Shown here in pieces: positions 7,845-16,666 of a stretch of 64,000 nucleotides of DNA (its first letter is position 1; each line of letters starts with the position of its first letter). Under the pieces are notes generated by a model. That model saw nothing but the letters and a program-made list of their open reading frames with translations. It was not told the origin of the DNA and did no database searches. Source of the DNA: Geosporobacter subterraneus DSM 17957 (GTDB taxonomy: Bacteria > Bacillota > Clostridia > Peptostreptococcales > Thermotaleaceae); contig NZ_FQZV01000010.1 in NCBI RefSeq assembly GCF_900142145.1, positions 30,412-94,411 of the forward strand. Direction: 5' to 3'. Position numbers and translations under genes: made by a program.

Positions 7845-9902
7845 CTATGCTAAACCAATGCCCAATAAACTTCCTATCTGATATACAAGCATAGATACAA
7901 TCCAAGCTACACCGCATTGATAAGCCACAGTAAACAAAGTCCATTTCCATGAATCCAACTCTTTTTTTGCTGTAGCAATTGCTGCGAAGCAAGGGGCATA
8001 AAGCAGAACGAATACCATTAATGAATAGGCTGCCAATGGAGTAAAATGAGCTTCGAGTGCTGCTCCCAAGGCCCCGGTCAATTCCTCCAGCTCCTGACCA
8101 ATATAAAGAATGCCTAATGTACCTACAACTGCTTCTTTTGCCACTAAGCCAGCAAGTAATGCGGCTCCAATTTGCCAATGAATCTCTGTGGTTCCTTTAA
8201 TCACGCCAAAGCCATTTAAGGTAAACAGAGGAGCCAGCCACCCGCCAATGATACCGAAAATACTATCGGCAGAGTCTTCAACCATCTGCAGGGAGAAATC
8301 GAAGGTTTGGCAGAACCAAATGATCACCATCATTGAGAGTAAAACTGTACCAACTTTTATAACATATCCTTTTGCCTTATCCCAGGTATGAATAAGAACA
8401 GATTTGATACTAGGAATCCGATAGGGAGGAAGCTCCATCACGAAGGGAGGCGCCTCCCCTTTAAATACGGTACGGTTTAATAAAACGCAGGACAGCATGG
8501 CCACCACCACACCTAAAGCATAGATGCTAAACACGATGGTTCCTTGATTTGATGCAAAAAAAGCTCCTGCAAATACGGCATATACCGGTATTCTGGCCCC
8601 GCAAGACATAAAGGGCATGAGTGTGATTGTCAGCCGTCTGCTTTTTTCATCCTCTAGGGTTCTTGTACCCATGATAGCAGGTATTGCGCAACCATAACCC
8701 ATCAGCAGCGGAACAAATGCTTTTCCTGACAGCCCAAAGGGTCTGAATACTCTATCCATTACAAAAGCAACCCTTGCCATATATCCGCTGTCTTCCAATA
8801 GAGAAAGACATAAAAACAATAACAGAATTAAAGGCAAAAAGCCTAGTAGTGCTCCTAAACCTGCAAATATACCATCGACCACAAGACTCATCAGAATATC
8901 TGAAACTCCGATTCTTTCCAGAAAACCTGCTACTGCTTCTGGTACCACTTCGCCGGTAAACTCCGCAAAAGGGTCTGCAATGGCTGTACCGATAGGTCCT
9001 AAAGCAATTTGAAAAATTGCATACATCACTAGAAAAAATATAGGCAGGCCTAATATGCGGCTTGTAACGATATTGTCAATTTTATCGGAGAAAGAAAGCT
9101 CTTCTTGTTTTCTGCCTTTTTTAATATGCTTTGAAACAATTTCACTGATGTAGCGATACCTTAAATCAGCGATTATGGTTTCTGTTTCTTCTTCAGCTTT
9201 TCCTTCCTCTGCTGCTGCTATTTCATCAATCGCCTTTGAAAACCCCTGGTCTAATTTTAATTTGTCCTTTATAATGCTGTCTTTCTCCAGTAATTTTATT
9301 GCATAATAGAGGGTATTGCCGTATCCGGATTTTTTTAGAATTTCTCTAATACCTTCAATGGCATCTCCCAGCTGGGTCTTCTCTAATGCCGTTTTACCAT
9401 GAGGCTTAGGATTTTTTGCAAATGCTACTGCTCTCTCAAGGAGTTCCTTAATCCCTTGTCCCTTTACAGCAGTGATTGGAATTACCGGCACACCCAGTTC
9501 TTTCTCCAATCCTTCAGTGTTGATTACATCACCATGCTTATTAACCTCATCCATCATATTCAACGCAATTACCATGGGTATTCCAAGTTCAATCAGTTGT
9601 GTTGTCAGGTAAAGATTTCGTTCAATATTTGTGGCATCTACGATATTAATAATAAGGTCCGGTGCCTCTTGTGAAAGATAATCCCGTGCAATTACTTCCT
9701 CCGGTGTATAGGGTGAAAGTGAATAAATGCCGGGTAAGTCAATAATATGAATATCTTCTTTTGTTTTTTTACACTTTCCTTCTTTTCGCTCTACTGTAAC
9801 ACCAGGCCAGTTCCCTACATGTGCGTTACTTCCGGTTAAATTATTAAAAAGCGTTGTTTTCCCGCTATTTGGGTTTCCCGCTAATGCAAAACGGTAAGCC
9901 AT
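7845..9902 (-). CDS. feoB: Ferrous iron transport protein B
   Basis: A 685-residue protein with an N-terminal G domain: GNPNSGKTTLFN (P loop, residues 8-19), NWPGVTVERK (switch I), DLPGIYSLSPYTPEE (switch II), and NMMDE (G4). Next comes a helical GDI-like spacer (about 170-260), then a C-terminal membrane domain with two gate repeats (around LLGFLPLILLLFLC and GLVAKEAVVGTLGILY). This is the main Fe(II) importer of anaerobes. The ATG follows GGGGGAG. It is third in a feoA-feoA-feoB-Cys-rich order, 19 bp after the second feoA, presumably Fur controlled. Confidence 0.97.
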   Translation of the reverse strand: MAYRFALAGNPNSGKTTLFNNLTGSNAHVGNWPGVTVERKEGKCKKTKEDIHIIDLPGIYSLSPYTPEEVIARDYLSQEAPDLIINIVDATNIERNLYLTTQLIELGIPMVIALNMMDEVNKHGDVINTEGLEKELGVPVIPITAVKGQGIKELLERAVAFAKNPKPHGKTALEKTQLGDAIEGIREILKKSGYGNTLYYAIKLLEKDSIIKDKLKLDQGFSKAIDEIAAAEEGKAEEETETIIADLRYRYISEIVSKHIKKGRKQEELSFSDKIDNIVTSRILGLPIFFLVMYAIFQIALGPIGTAIADPFAEFTGEVVPEAVAGFLERIGVSDILMSLVVDGIFAGLGALLGFLPLILLLFLCLSLLEDSGYMARVAFVMDRVFRPFGLSGKAFVPLLMGYGCAIPAIMGTRTLEDEKSRRLTITLMPFMSCGARIPVYAVFAGAFFASNQGTIVFSIYALGVVVAMLSCVLLNRTVFKGEAPPFVMELPPYRIPSIKSVLIHTWDKAKGYVIKVGTVLLSMMVIIWFCQTFDFSLQMVEDSADSIFGIIGGWLAPLFTLNGFGVIKGTTEIHWQIGAALLAGLVAKEAVVGTLGILYIGQELEELTGALGAALEAHFTPLAAYSLMVFVLLYAPCFAAIATAKKELDSWKWTLFTVAYQCGVAWIVSMLVYQIGSLLGIGLA

Positions 9903-9921
9903 CTTTTCTCCCCCTTATTCA

Positions 9922-10152
9922 TTATATCTTTTCTACCGTAACCTGATCGGCCTCAGCTTTTCTAATACTCAACTCATAGCCCCTTACGTTTACTTCAATG
10001 GGATCTCCTAGGGGTGCCACCTTTTTCATAATAATCTTGGCACCGGGTGTTATACCCATATCCATGAGCCTTCTCCGAATCGGTCCACTGCCGCCAATAC
10101 TTTTGATGATGCCGCTTTCATTAGGTTTTAAGTCTTTTAAAGAAACTACCAT
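9922..10152 (-). CDS. feoA: FeoA-domain protein (second copy in operon)
   Basis: A 76-residue SH3-like FeoA protein starting MVVSLKDLKPNESG; the ATG at 10152 follows AAGGGGG, while the more upstream ATG has no ribosome site. The conserved pattern is seen: IRRRLMDMGITPGAKI followed by APLGDPIEVNVRGYELSIRK. FeoA proteins are small cytosolic partners of FeoB. It lies 19 bp before feoB and after another feoA-like gene. Confidence 0.93.
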   Translation of the reverse strand: MVVSLKDLKPNESGIIKSIGGSGPIRRRLMDMGITPGAKIIMKKVAPLGDPIEVNVRGYELSIRKAEADQVTVEKI

Positions 10153-10169
10153 AATAATCCCCCTTAAGT

Positions 10170-10212
10170 GATATTCATAATGATTTGATATCAAAATTCA
10201 TTATCATTTGAA
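10170..10212. promoter_or_regulatory. Second Fur-like AT-rich site between the two feoA genes
   Basis: The stretch includes GATATTCATAATGA, TTTGATATCAAA and TTCATTATCATTTGA, which on the reverse strand gives AATGATAATGAATTT-like Fur half sites. It is 20 bp before the second feoA start codon and is weaker than the site at 10474. Confidence 0.4.
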
Positions 10213-10230
10213 GTGTAAAATTTTTTTGTC

Positions 10231-10446
10231 CTATACCCGCACGAAAAGTTGTTGGGCAACACCTTTGTTTAGGGCCACCCTCGATCCTTTAATGCATACA
10301 ATTAAATCACCATTTACTTCAGCCAATACGGATATGGCTGTACCTGGTAAAATTCCTAACCCTTCAAGAAACTTTTTCGTAGCCTCCTTGGCTACACATT
10401 TATTGACAACCGCTTCCTTCCCTATAGGCAACATGGTTAGAGGCAT
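10231..10446 (-). CDS. feoA: FeoA-domain protein (first gene of feo operon)
   Basis: A 71-residue protein beginning MPLTMLPIGKEAVVNKC, with the FeoA pattern ATKKFLEGLGILPGTAISVL then NGDLIVCIKGSRVALNKGVA. The ATG follows AAGGAGGGAAGTCT. It is the first gene of the iron operon and only about 30-50 bp downstream of a very good Fur box. Two tandem FeoA proteins before feoB are common in Clostridia; they may form different contacts with FeoB. Confidence 0.9.
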   Translation of the reverse strand: MPLTMLPIGKEAVVNKCVAKEATKKFLEGLGILPGTAISVLAEVNGDLIVCIKGSRVALNKGVAQQLFVRV

Positions 10447-10473
10447 AGACTTCCCTCCTTATTAATATTTTAA

Positions 10474-10494
10474 TAACGATAATCATTATCATAA
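10474..10494. promoter_or_regulatory. Fur box upstream of the feo operon
   Basis: TAACGATAATCATTATCATAA contains a perfect 13-bp palindrome, GATAATCATTATC (10478-10490), and matches the Fur consensus closely. It lies about 30 bp upstream of the first feoA start. Confidence 0.8.
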
Positions 10495-10752
10495 CATGCT
10501 TTAAAAAAATACTATTCTGAATGATTCTGAACAGTAATGATTAATCCTTAACACCCCATTCCATTGGGCATTTCATTTTAATGAAGGCTCGGCTTAGGAT
10601 AATGTCTACAGCTTCCATTATATGTATATATAACCGGTATGGAACGCAACTTTGCTGTAATTGTATCATGATTTTTTCTTAACTGTCAATATTTTATAAA
10701 AAGAATACATTTTTGCTATAGGTTTACGCATCTATAACAAGATGTTATTTTG

Positions 10753-10808
10753 AGGAGCAGCGCTAGGTGTCTGCCTGCTTTTTTGGGATCCCACCTAGGT
10801 CTGCTCCT
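10753..10808. repeat. Strong imperfect palindrome / hairpin
   Basis: AGGAGCAG-CG-CTAGGTG (10753-10769) pairs with CACCTAG-GT-CTGCTCCT (10792-10808), 15 pairs with one internal mismatch block. The loop holds a run of six T followed by GGGATCCC. Either a small RNA or terminator-like structure, or part of a repeat. Confidence 0.5.
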
Positions 10809-10850
10809 GCATGTATTTTTCATTTTAATGGTATAAATCTATATAGATGT

Positions 10851-11044
10851 CATAGGCGTCAACTTAACCCATAATTTGTCATCCTGAGCGGAGTAAAACG
10901 GAGTCGAAGGATCTTTAAGCTAGATGATATATTCTGATAATCAAAAGTAATCTTGCTTATGTTCTATAAGATTCTTCGCTAACGCTCAGAATGACATGCT
11001 TCTAAGGTTTATTTGGAAATAATTGGATTACGTTGACGCCTATG
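10851..11044. mobile_element. MITE-like element with 13-bp inverted ends enclosing a family B palindrome
   Basis: CATAGGCGTCAAC (10851-10863) is the exact inverse of GTTGACGCCTATG (11032-11044). Inside, GTCATCCTGAGCG (10878) and CGCTCAGAATGAC (ending 10995) form a second inverted pair with GAAGGATCT and AGATTCTTCG arms. There is no coding frame. The end sequence CGTCAACTTAA is shared with the DNA flanking the transposase remnant at 4987-4997. Confidence 0.55.
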
Positions 11045-11216
11045 ATATAGATGTGTGATTAAGAAATCTACCCTTCAGCTTTACAGCATAGAGACCCTTT
11101 CTTTAGAAAATCTCATAGTCATACAGAAATGGGTACATCAGCTGCCGCATAATCCATAATCCAAATGCTTTTAATAAACTTAAGATTCTTGCATTATATT
11201 ATACTCATGAAGTTTC

Positions 11217-12950
11217 TCATGCTACATCAGGGATAAACCCGTCAAATTGTGCTCTGTATAATCTGGCATAAATGCCATTGTTATTTAGCAAGGTTTCATG
11301 ACTGCCCTCTTCAACAATACCTTCGTCGGTCAGCACCATAATACGGTCGGCCTTCCGGATGGTAGCCAGGCGGTGGGCGATGATCAGGGTAGTACGGTTT
11401 TCTGATAGCTGGTACAGGGACTCCTGGATTACCTGCTCTGTTTCATTGTCTAAAGCAGAGGTAGCCTCATCCAAAATCAGGATAGGAGGATTCTTTAGAA
11501 AAATCCTGGCAATGGACAACCGCTGTTTTTGTCCCCCCGATAGCTTTACGCCACGCTCACCGATATAGGTTTCATAGCCCTTTTCAAGGCTCATAATAAA
11601 TTCATGGGCGTTAGCCAGCTTTGCAGCCGCTATGATTTCTTCATCGCTGGCGCCTATTTTCCCATAGGCAATGTTTTCTCTGATAGTGCCTGAAAACAGG
11701 AATACATCCTGTTGTACAATACCGATATTATCCCGCAGAGACTTTTGTGTGATTTTTCTTATATCCATCCCGTCTATCCGAATACTCCCGTGGTCAATCT
11801 CGTAGAATCGGGGGATGAGGCTGCAAAGAGTCGTCTTTCCGCCGCCGGAAGGTCCCACTAAAGCTACGGTTTCTCCAGCCTTTATTTGAAGGGTGATATC
11901 ACGGAGAACATCTTTTTTCTCATTATAGCTAAAGGTTACATTTTCAAATCGGATATCCCCCTGAATTCTCCCTACGGTCACAGCATCTTTGTCATCCCGG
12001 ATGTCCGGCTGAATATCCAAGGTCTCTGTAAAACGGTTAAAGCCAGCCATTCCTTTTTGGAAATTCTCCACCAGAGTAGTGATTCTGCGGATAGGCTGCA
12101 GAAACATATTGACATACAATATAAAGCCTATCAACTCCCCAACCGTTAATTGATCATAGTAAATGAATATTCCGCCAAAAATTACTACCACCAAACTGAT
12201 CAGGTTAGAAAAGAAGTTAATCCCCGAAAAAAACTGGGCCATTACCCTAAATGCGATTTCCCTGGATATCCGGAAGTTGGCATTGCCCACTTCAAACTTC
12301 TCTTCCTCATACCATTCATTGGTAAAGGACTTAACCACTCTGACTCCGGAAATGCTGTCTTCTACCTGAGCATTAATATCTGCCACTTTTAGGCGCATTT
12401 CTTTAAAGGCCTTTTGCATATGCTTATTCTTTGAGATAGCAAACCAGAGCATGATGGGTACTATGGTAAAGGTTATCAAGGCTAAAGGCCAGTGAACTGT
12501 TAGCAGGATAATAAAAGCACCGACTAAGGTCACCGTAGCAATAAATAAATCCTCGGGACCATGATGGGCCAGCTCTGAGATCTCGTTTAAATCATTGACC
12601 AGCCTGGACATGATGTGACCGGTCTTCGTATTATCAAAGTAGGTAAAGGAAAGCTTATGGATGTGGTTAAACAAATCCTTCCGCATGTCATATTCCATGC
12701 GGACTCCCAGTACATGTCCGTAATAATCTACCACATAGTTTAAAAAATATCTTAATATATACAGTATCAACAGTCCCACACCTATGCTCAGCATTAAAGT
12801 AAGATTTTTGCCGGGCAAAACATCATCAATTAACTTTCCTACAACAATAGGAAATACCAAATCCAAGCCCGCCATCATAAAAGCACATCCAAAGTCTAGA
12901 AAAAACAATGGTAAATGGGCACGATAATATTTGGAAAATCTGCGAATCAT
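11217..12950 (-). CDS. ABC exporter, fused permease-ATPase (homodimer type)
   Basis: A 577-residue half-transporter. An N-terminal six-helix exporter domain (about residues 15-310) precedes an ATPase with GPSGGGKTTLCSLIPRF (Walker A, about 363), LSGGQKQRLSIARI (signature, about 472), LILDEATSALDNETE (Walker B with intact catalytic Glu) and IIAHRLATIRKADR (H loop). The canonical site suggests it can work as a homodimer, unlike the pair at 38-42 kb. Substrate unknown (lipid or drug export is typical of the family). The ATG follows GGGGAAGGAGT. It is monocistronic, divergent from the desulfurase-like gene. Confidence 0.93.
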   Translation of the reverse strand: MIRRFSKYYRAHLPLFFLDFGCAFMMAGLDLVFPIVVGKLIDDVLPGKNLTLMLSIGVGLLILYILRYFLNYVVDYYGHVLGVRMEYDMRKDLFNHIHKLSFTYFDNTKTGHIMSRLVNDLNEISELAHHGPEDLFIATVTLVGAFIILLTVHWPLALITFTIVPIMLWFAISKNKHMQKAFKEMRLKVADINAQVEDSISGVRVVKSFTNEWYEEEKFEVGNANFRISREIAFRVMAQFFSGINFFSNLISLVVVIFGGIFIYYDQLTVGELIGFILYVNMFLQPIRRITTLVENFQKGMAGFNRFTETLDIQPDIRDDKDAVTVGRIQGDIRFENVTFSYNEKKDVLRDITLQIKAGETVALVGPSGGGKTTLCSLIPRFYEIDHGSIRIDGMDIRKITQKSLRDNIGIVQQDVFLFSGTIRENIAYGKIGASDEEIIAAAKLANAHEFIMSLEKGYETYIGERGVKLSGGQKQRLSIARIFLKNPPILILDEATSALDNETEQVIQESLYQLSENRTTLIIAHRLATIRKADRIMVLTDEGIVEEGSHETLLNNNGIYARLYRAQFDGFIPDVA

Positions 12951-13094
12951 ATATTATACTCCTTCCCCTGTAGTTATTTCGTTTTTCTAAATACCCCTCA
13001 AATATTATAACATATCTTTTTTTGATCCTATCACACTTCTTTTTCTGCTGCATAAAATAATTATTAACGCTACAAAATGAGTAGGTGAAAAGAC

Positions 13095-14429
13095 ATGAAG
13101 GCTGTTCATAGCTACCGGGACTATGTTGTTGGTGCCGATACACAGATTCCTTTGGTGAATGGGCAAATGACAAAAGCCATAAATTTTGACAATGCAGCTA
13201 CAACCCCGCCCTTTGTCTCTGTTATAAAAGCTATCGTAGATTTTTCTCCCTGGTACTCCTCTATCCACCGGGGTACAGGATACAAATCTCAGTTTTCCTC
13301 GATGCTCTATGAAGAAGCAAGGAAGATGGTTTGCAATTTTGTTAGAGCCGATCAAGGTTCTCAAATTGTTATTTTCGTAAAAAATACTACAGAAGCCATC
13401 AACAAGCTCTCCTACCGTCTATGCAGCAAAGCAGAAGATAATGTTGTTTTATCCTCTTGCATGGAGCACCACTCCAATGACCTGCCTTGGCGGGATAAAT
13501 ATAAGGTGGATTATATCGATATCGATCAACAGGGCAGATTGTCCCTTCTGGATTTAGAAGCAAAGCTAACCTGCTATAAGGGTCGTGTTAAGCTGGTTGC
13601 AGTAACAGGTGCCTCCAATGTGACAGGCTACCGCAATCCTATCCACCAAATAGCTGAGATGGTTCACCGACATGGGGCCAGAATCCTTGTGGACGGTGCC
13701 CAGCTGATCCCCCATGCTCCTTTTGACATGAAGCCTGCAGATTCTCCGGAGCATATTGATTTCTTAGTATTCTCCGCCCATAAAATGTATGCACCCTTTG
13801 GTATTGGTGTGCTCATAGGCCCAAAATCCGTTTTTGAAGAAAGCTGCCCCGATTATCAGGGAGGGGGTACTGTTGACCTGGTCACCCATGACTATATACG
13901 TTGGGCACCGCCTCCACAGAAAGAGGAAGCTGGTACACCCAATGTAATGGGTGTTGTGGCTTTGATGGAATCGATGCGTACCCTCTCCAGGCTCGGGATG
14001 CATCAAATAGATCGGCATGAAACCTCCCTTTTATACTATGGACTTGAGAAGCTCCGCAGAATTCGCGGTATCGAACTGTTAGGAAGCCATGAACATCAAA
14101 ATCGTGTGGCCATTATTCCTTTTAATATTTCCGGCATTCCTCACGGCACAACCGCAGCCATACTCTCCTATGAAGGAGGCATAGCGGTCAGAAGCGGCTG
14201 CTTTTGTGCTCAGCCCTATGTACAGCGCCTGCTAAAGATTCCTCCTGAGGAAATCAAGGGGAGAATTGATGATCCCCAGGCACCTCACCCCGGCGTAGTA
14301 CGGATTAGCTTTGGATTATATAATACCCGTGAGGAAATAGATGTCCTGGCTGCTTTATTGCAGCACATAGTACTTCATAAAAAAGCTTATTTGAATAAAT
14401 ACCAAACCATCTCCCCTCCTATTCATTAG
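13095..14429 (+). CDS. Class V aminotransferase, cysteine-desulfurase-like
   Basis: A 444-residue PLP enzyme. The start has the class V motif INFDNAATTPPF (about residues 28-39). The region GARILVDGAQLIPHAPFDMK binds the cofactor, and the Schiff-base lysine is in FSAHKMYAPFG (about residue 228). SGCFCAQPYVQRLL (about 367) carries cysteines at the position of the SufS/CsdA catalytic Cys. Known family reaction: removal of sulfur from cysteine to give alanine and persulfide. The role here is inferred from the DsrE-like sulfur-relay protein that follows it. Start at ATG after GTAGGTG. Confidence 0.88.
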   Translation: MKAVHSYRDYVVGADTQIPLVNGQMTKAINFDNAATTPPFVSVIKAIVDFSPWYSSIHRGTGYKSQFSSMLYEEARKMVCNFVRADQGSQIVIFVKNTTEAINKLSYRLCSKAEDNVVLSSCMEHHSNDLPWRDKYKVDYIDIDQQGRLSLLDLEAKLTCYKGRVKLVAVTGASNVTGYRNPIHQIAEMVHRHGARILVDGAQLIPHAPFDMKPADSPEHIDFLVFSAHKMYAPFGIGVLIGPKSVFEESCPDYQGGGTVDLVTHDYIRWAPPPQKEEAGTPNVMGVVALMESMRTLSRLGMHQIDRHETSLLYYGLEKLRRIRGIELLGSHEHQNRVAIIPFNISGIPHGTTAAILSYEGGIAVRSGCFCAQPYVQRLLKIPPEEIKGRIDDPQAPHPGVVRISFGLYNTREEIDVLAALLQHIVLHKKAYLNKYQTISPPIH

Positions 14430-14548
14430 TTGTTTGTTTTCTTCACTGCCCTTCCTTCGAAGGGTTATTTTCTGTTCATTTTCTGATATAATTCAGCTTT
14501 TGGGACACAATAATCTTATTAGATAAAAGAAAAGGGAGTGGCATCATT

Positions 14549-15025
14549 TTGAATAAAAAGATGAATCTGCTGATGTTTAGCGGAGACTATGACAAAGCTT
14601 TGGCAGCATTGATTTTAGCAAACAGTGCACGGGAAATGGATGTTGAAGTAACCATGTTCTTCTCTTTTTGGGGTCTTTTCCTGCTGCGCAATCCGGAAAC
14701 CTTTACCTTAGAGGAAAAAAGTGTCTACGAAAAAATGTTTAGTATGATGACTCCAAAGGGCCCTGAAGATCTTCCCCTTTCCAAAATGAATATGAGCGGC
14801 ATCGGCAAGCAGATGCTTTTAGAAATGATGGATGACAATGAAGCGCCCCATCTCTCTGATTTTCTAAAGGGTGCATTGAAAAAAGGGGTTAAATTCTATG
14901 GTTGCAAGCTGTCCATGGAAATCATGGGCTTTAAGCAAGAAGAAATGATCCCAGAGCTGGAAATCGTAGATGCAAAGGAATATTTGAAAGATGCTTTAGA
15001 AGCAGATATGCAGCTATTTATTTGA
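14549..15025 (+). CDS. DsrE/DsrF-like sulfur-relay protein
   Basis: A 158-residue protein starting at TTG after AAGGGAG, reading MNKKMNLLMFSGDYDKALAA. It has the DsrE-like Rossmann-type beginning, a buried hydrophobic strand EVTMFFSFWGLFLL (about residues 32-45) and Cys in KKGVKFYGCKLSMEIMG (about 115), where DsrE-type proteins carry the persulfide cysteine. This form (DsrE/DsrF/DrsH-like, often called peroxiredoxin-like) is usually encoded near sulfur-transfer enzymes. It lies 119 bp after the desulfurase-like gene and is followed by a bidirectional terminator. Confidence 0.85.
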   Translation: MNKKMNLLMFSGDYDKALAALILANSAREMDVEVTMFFSFWGLFLLRNPETFTLEEKSVYEKMFSMMTPKGPEDLPLSKMNMSGIGKQMLLEMMDDNEAPHLSDFLKGALKKGVKFYGCKLSMEIMGFKQEEMIPELEIVDAKEYLKDALEADMQLFI

Positions 15026-15026
15026 G

Positions 15027-15068
15027 GCATAGAAATACCTCCTATCGCTATAGGAGGTATTTCTATGC
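15027..15068. terminator. Bidirectional terminator, 18-bp perfect stem
   Basis: GCATAGAAATACCTCCTA (15027-15044) pairs fully with TAGGAGGTATTTCTATGC (15051-15068) around TCGCTA. It lies between two convergent genes. Confidence 0.85.
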
Positions 15069-15069
15069 T

Positions 15070-15873
15070 TTATTTGATCAGTTTTCCATAGAATATATTA
15101 AAGCCTTCTGCTTTTTTCTCCAGTTTATATCCAATAAAGCCCTTTTTCAGCAGCACCTGCTGTTTTTCAATATCACTGTTTGAGAGGACTATCTTTTCGG
15201 TAAAATCTATACTATAAGGTTTTCGAATATCTCTAGCCAATAAAAACCTTAATTTACCTTCATATACGCCGCCGCGATTCTTTAAATCTCTTATAACCAA
15301 ATCTGCATCCATTACATTTTTTAAGCTGGGATAATTGTAGGGAGAAATGGTAGAAAAAACATGAAAATATCCTAATTCATCTATCAGTGGAATCGTATGA
15401 TTTAACAGTCTGGCCTGCAGCCTATTTCCTCGATATTGGGGATGTACAACAGTAGCTTCTAAAATTGAAACCTTATTGAGTTCATCTTCAGGAAGATCTG
15501 TCTCTCTGCCCAGATTGTACTCACTATCCGGCTTAGGAAAAGAAATATTCCGATAGGCAATCAGCTTTCCTTCCACAAAAACACCAATCATCTTCCCTCT
15601 TTCCGGCGCCAGAATCTCCTCACGCATAAAAGCTTCTGAATCTGCCACAAAGGTTTGTACATTTTCTAAGGTACTGCTTACATAGGCCTGTAGGGCCAAT
15701 ACCTCTTCTAGGTAGGTTTCATCGATTAGCATCATTTCATAGGGTACTCTGACTTGTCTTTCTCCCTCATGCTTATTTAAAATTCCTTGCTCCATGATAG
15801 GCTTTGTCCGGTGAATCCTTTCTTTCATAGGCAGTTCAACGATCCTGCTGCTATGTTCCATTAAGTTTTTCAT
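15070..15873 (-). CDS. GNAT-family N-acetyltransferase
   Basis: A 267-residue protein; the acetyl-CoA site of the GNAT fold is visible as ILEATVVHPQYRGNRLQARLL (quoted parts: ATVVHPQYRGNRLQA, about residues 138-153), the Q/R-x-x-G-x-G/A loop. The region after it (DELGYFHVFSTISPYNYPSL) is typical of the last GNAT strands. Substrate unknown. The ATG follows AAGGAGG. It may be the last gene of the gnd-zwf operon, but a 100-bp gap separates it from the VTT gene. Confidence 0.8.
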   Translation of the reverse strand: MKNLMEHSSRIVELPMKERIHRTKPIMEQGILNKHEGERQVRVPYEMMLIDETYLEEVLALQAYVSSTLENVQTFVADSEAFMREEILAPERGKMIGVFVEGKLIAYRNISFPKPDSEYNLGRETDLPEDELNKVSILEATVVHPQYRGNRLQARLLNHTIPLIDELGYFHVFSTISPYNYPSLKNVMDADLVIRDLKNRGGVYEGKLRFLLARDIRKPYSIDFTEKIVLSNSDIEKQQVLLKKGFIGYKLEKKAEGFNIFYGKLIK

Positions 15874-15976
15874 TATTGTTCCTCCTTTATTAAACTTCCT
15901 CTCCTCATCTCCTTCTACTCGGCAGTCTTGTCTACTATATTTATTTCTCTTTTTTCCCCATTATTCCTCTGATTAA

Positions 15977-16666
15977 TCATTTTTTCATTTTCTTCTTTTT
16001 CATAAAAATTGGGAACAGTGAAAAAGCTGCCAGTATAACAAATATTCCTATGATTTTAGGAGAAAACAATTCCCTGCTGGATTGAATATTGCCCAGGTTT
16101 TTTCCCACAACCGCATAAACCACTGATCCGGGAAGACTTCCTAAAGCGGTTGCCCATAAAAAGGTCTTAGCCGATACATTGGTAACCCCCGCCACAATGT
16201 TAATCAAGAAAAAAGGGAGAATAGGAATAAACCTCACAGTCAGCAAATAGTTTTTCCCGTAATTGTCCAGCTCTCGATTGAGCTTTGAAATCTTTTTTCC
16301 GTACTTCCTGTAGACCCAATCTTTCCCCAGATACCTAGCCACTAAAAAACAAAAAACAGCTCCTCCTGTGGCGCCGATATTTACATAGAGGATAGCAGGC
16401 AGAATGCCAAATAAAAATCCCCCTGCAAGATTTAACAGAATGGCACCGGGAATCGCAGTAGCAGCCACAAGAATATAGAGCAAAATATATCCTATCACGG
16501 AAATGACATAATGCTGTTCTACATAATTCTTTAACATTTCTTTATTTTGCTGTAGATTTTCCAGGGTAATCCAGTGGGCCAGCCGGGTTTGACTGAGTAT
16601 GAGGGAGGCTGCCATTATAAACAGAAGCAGCCATCCCGTTTTGTCATATTGTTTAATGGATTTCAT
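15977..16666 (-). CDS. VTT-domain (TVP38/TMEM64, DedA-like) membrane protein
   Basis: A 229-residue polytopic protein with hydrophobic helices near residues 12-30, 55-80, 85-110, 140-165, 170-190 and 200-222. The VTT signature region GGFLFGILPAILYVNIGATGG (part: FGILPAILYVNIGATGG, about 83-100) and RFIPILPFFLINIVAGVTNV (about 146-165) are present. Known family theme: lipid scrambling or undecaprenyl-phosphate and membrane homeostasis. Its ATG lies inside the last codons of the cyclase gene (14-bp overlap), so the two are translationally coupled. Confidence 0.85.
   Translation of the reverse strand: MKSIKQYDKTGWLLLFIMAASLILSQTRLAHWITLENLQQNKEMLKNYVEQHYVISVIGYILLYILVAATAIPGAILLNLAGGFLFGILPAILYVNIGATGGAVFCFLVARYLGKDWVYRKYGKKISKLNRELDNYGKNYLLTVRFIPILPFFLINIVAGVTNVSAKTFLWATALGSLPGSVVYAVVGKNLGNIQSSRELFSPKIIGIFVILAAFSLFPIFMKKKKMKK

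Larger units (their letters stand above)
10495..11216. other. Intergenic region with repeats and hairpins, no gene
   Basis: This 720-bp gap holds no convincing coding frame. It contains a strong hairpin at 10753-10808, an inverted-repeat element at 10851-11044, and at 11046-11100 a partial match (ATAGATGTGTGATTAAGAAA) to the flank of family C repeat copy 2 near 23776. Confidence 0.6.

Noticed and set aside
7837..8178. 113-codon frame within the 3' end of feoB
   Set aside because: Out-of-frame shadow; feoB itself is intact through this stretch.
13005..13364. Reverse-strand frame over the start of the desulfurase-like gene
   Set aside because: The forward strand has the class V aminotransferase motifs; this is an overlap without a ribosome site.
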